NCBI RefSeq assembly: GCF_002949795.1
Contig: NZ_CP026692.1
Span: 4,820,545-4,884,544, forward strand
Reading direction: 5' to 3'
Length of the DNA: 64,000 bases
Source of the DNA: Nostoc sp. 'Lobaria pulmonaria (5183) cyanobiont'
GTDB lineage: Bacteria > Cyanobacteriota > Cyanobacteriia > Cyanobacteriales > Nostocaceae
Part shown: positions 62,464 to 64,000 of the stretch, piece by piece
Numbering within the stretch: position 1 is the first letter of the stretch
Layout: each line of letters opens with the position of its first letter
Position numbers and translations under genes: made by a program
Notes under the pieces: model-generated
Databases searched by the model: none
The model's input: only the letters and a program-made list of their open reading frames with translations
Told to the model about the DNA's origin: nothing

Positions 62464-62571
62464 ATGGAAAGCGTTGCGTACATCTTGATTTTTACTCTGT
62501 GTATAGGTACTCTCTTTTTTGCGATCGCATTTCGCGAACCCCCTCGCTTTGAGAAACCAAAAGATAAGTAG
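62464..62571 (+). CDS. psbT: Photosystem II protein T
   Basis: A 35-residue single-helix photosystem II subunit that is below the usual size cut-off of gene finders. It reads MESVAYILIFTLCIGTLFFA and then IAFREPPRFEKPKDK, matching PsbT from the N-terminal helix to the charged stromal tail. PsbT sits near the photosystem II dimer interface beside CP47 and D1 and helps stabilise the QA region and repair. AGAGAGGAAA at 62448-62457 is the likely ribosome-binding site. Following psbB is the standard cyanobacterial order. Confidence 0.97.
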   Translation: MESVAYILIFTLCIGTLFFAIAFREPPRFEKPKDK

Positions 62572-62606
62572 ATCCTATTCCCAGACTTTTAAGCGGATTT
62601 AATCTT

Positions 62607-62644
62607 AATATCCGTTGCTACTAAGCATAGTGGCAACGGATATT
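62607..62644 (+). terminator. Probable terminator of the psbB-psbT transcript
   Basis: A perfect 12-base stem, AATATCCGTTGC and GCAACGGATATT, with a 14-base loop, lies 35 bases after the psbT stop and is followed by ATTATGTTTG. The downstream T run is weak, so termination or mRNA stabilisation are both possible. Confidence 0.6.
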
Positions 62645-62865
62645 ATTATGTTTGTCCTTTGTTGGTTTTCATTACTAAGTAAATAACAAATCATTTTTAT
62701 ATTGTGATATAATTTCCAATCTTGGGAGTAGATATGTGTTAATACTAGCTTTTCTGCGCTAGGATGAAAAAGGATGTTTTGTGTAAGCTGCCATAGAATT
62801 GCTTACATAACGCATCGAGCTTGTCGCACCACCTTTACGGAGACTAGAACCAGGAACAAATCAGC

Positions 62866-64000
62866 ATGGTCAATCAGAATTTAACCGCTACAGAAATTGG
62901 ATTCACTCACGAAGATTTCGCTGCTCTACTTGACAAATACGATTATCATTTTAGCCCTGGCGATGTTGTGCCAGGAACAGTTTTCAGTATAGAGCCGCGC
63001 GGCGCTCTGATTGACATTGGTGCTAAAACCGCAGCATATATACCCATACAAGAAATGTCTATTAACCGGGTGGATAGCCCGGAAGAAGTATTACAGTCAA
63101 ACGAAACGCGCGAATTTTTCATCCTTACTGATGAAAATGAAGATGGTCAATTAACCCTTTCCATTCGCCGTATTGAATATATGCGGGCTTGGGAACGCGT
63201 GCGACAGTTGCAAGCCGAAGATGCTACTGTGCGTTCTGGCGTGTTTGCAACCAATCGCGGTGGAGCATTGGTGCGGATTGAGGGATTACGTGGCTTTATC
63301 CCAGGTTCCCACATCAGTACCCGCAAACCTAAAGAAGAATTGGTAGGCGAGGATCTGCCGTTAAAATTCTTAGAGGTGGACGAAGAACGTAATCGCCTCG
63401 TTCTATCTCATCGTCGGGCGTTGGTTGAGCGCAAGATGAACCGCCTAGAAGTCGGCGAAGTAGTAATTGGTACTGTTCGTGGGATAAAGCCCTACGGTGC
63501 TTTCATCGACATTGGCGGCGTCAGTGGTCTACTGCATATTTCTGAGATTTCTCACGAACATATTGATACACCTCATAGCGTGTTCAATGTCAATGATGAA
63601 GTTAAAGTTATGATCATTGACTTGGATGCAGAAAGGGGTCGCATTTCCCTATCTACAAAGCAGCTAGAACCCGAACCCGGCGACATGATTAAAAACCGGG
63701 ATTTGGTCTACGATAAGGCAGAAGAAATGGCTGCTAAGTATCGCGAACAGCTATTAGCCAAGCAGCAAGGTGCTACTGCTGCGGCTGCACCTGCGGAAGT
63801 TGTTGCAGAAGAAGATATTCCACCAGCAGCAGAACTTGAAGAAGATGTTCCACCAGCAACGGAACTTGAAGAAGATATTCCACCAGCAGCAGAACTTGAA
63901 GAAGATGTTCCACCAGCAGCAGAACTTGAAGAAGATATTCCACCAGCAGCAGAACTTGAAGAAGATATTCCAGTAGTTGCGGCAATTGAAACAGAGATTC
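62866..64000 (+). CDS. rps1: 30S ribosomal protein S1, incomplete at the right edge
   Basis: Begins MVNQNLTATEIGFTHEDFAA and continues open to the window end (378 codons). Three S1 RNA-binding domains are present: GDVVPGTVFSIEPRGALIDI (about residue 31), TVRSGVFATNRGGALVRIEG (about 123) and EVVIGTVRGIKPYGAFIDIG (about 200), as in cyanobacterial Rps1A. S1 brings mRNA to the 30S subunit. The tail after DKAEEMAAKYREQLLAK is an Ala/Glu/Pro-rich extension with decapeptide repeats. Start is ATG 62866, with CAGGAAC upstream. The C-terminus lies beyond the window. No ORF ends inside the window, so it is easily overlooked. Confidence 0.96.
   Translation, partial: MVNQNLTATEIGFTHEDFAALLDKYDYHFSPGDVVPGTVFSIEPRGALIDIGAKTAAYIPIQEMSINRVDSPEEVLQSNETREFFILTDENEDGQLTLSIRRIEYMRAWERVRQLQAEDATVRSGVFATNRGGALVRIEGLRGFIPGSHISTRKPKEELVGEDLPLKFLEVDEERNRLVLSHRRALVERKMNRLEVGEVVIGTVRGIKPYGAFIDIGGVSGLLHISEISHEHIDTPHSVFNVNDEVKVMIIDLDAERGRISLSTKQLEPEPGDMIKNRDLVYDKAEEMAAKYREQLLAKQQGATAAAAPAEVVAEEDIPPAAELEEDVPPATELEEDIPPAAELEEDVPPAAELEEDIPPAAELEEDIPVVAAIETEI
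63811..63990 (+). repeat. 30-base tandem repeat in the rps1 tail
   Basis: Five close copies and one degenerate copy of a 30-base unit encode EDIPPAAELE (variants EDVPPATELE, EDVPPAAELE, EDIPVVAAIE). The array is in frame with the S1 domains, and both strands stay open because the period is a multiple of three. It adds an acidic, proline-containing, probably disordered tail. Confidence 0.93.

Noticed and set aside
63773..63985. Minus-strand leucine-rich open frame in the rps1 tail
   Set aside because: Antisense of the 30-base repeat inside a confident ribosomal protein gene.

Overview
The window comes from a filamentous, probably Nostoc-like, cyanobacterium. The evidence is a psbB-psbT photosystem II pair, a cyanobacterial three-S1-domain rps1, many HIP1 octamers (GCGATCGC), an FtsL-like/ftsI pair of cyanobacterial type, a PEP-CTERM protein, short tandemly repeated repetitive sequences and many palindromic interspersed repeats. 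Housekeeping genes (leuCD, ligA, glgB, ftsI, psbB, psbT, rps1) are intact. Many accessory genes between them are decaying, mostly by internal or end-to-end deletion.

Left part (1-11.8 kb): a dead sugar-acid locus (pieces of uxaC, an SDR dehydrogenase, a LarA-like gene and gluconokinase) surrounds an intact LacI regulator with a perfect palindromic operator. Next come SDR and alpha/beta-hydrolase genes mixed with hydrolase, flavoprotein and glutathione S-transferase remnants, then a glucose-dehydrogenase-like SDR, a large MGH1/GH63-type glycosidase and a broken aquaporin. leuD and leuC follow on the minus strand.

Conflict-like island (14.2-29.3 kb): a P-loop ATPase lies just upstream of a 1905-residue STAND NTPase with 13 nearly identical WD40 repeats and TPRs. 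Its P-loop-less N-terminal domain recurs as a separate small gene at 23.2 kb. The STAND gene carries three kinds of repeat element inside its reading frame. Nearby are a PD-(D/E)XK-like protein, a Uma2-family nuclease-like protein, a phosphoribosyltransferase, a membrane patatin-like phospholipase and remnants of other genes.

Middle (29.8-46.7 kb): ligA, glgB, a lipoprotein, the FtsL-like/ftsI pair, a heme-oxygenase-like diiron candidate, an NPPY methyltransferase, a HAF-repeat PEP-CTERM protein, a glycerophosphodiester phosphodiesterase, and a probable two-gene unit of an OvoA-like sulfoxide synthase without its methyltransferase domain plus a fatty-acid-hydroxylase family protein.

Right part (46.7-64 kb): a membrane fusion protein is left next to an RND pump reduced to about ten codons. 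An HD-domain protein and a peptide-type ABC transporter follow; the transporter's permease dppC is separated from dppB and dppA by about 5 kb of nested ISAzo13-like elements, a Nif11-like peptide, a TonB-family protein and a chimeric duplication scar. The ISAzo13-like ends carry palindromes close to the Fur-box consensus. psbB, psbT and the start of rps1 close the window. I saw no tRNA, rRNA or CRISPR array.
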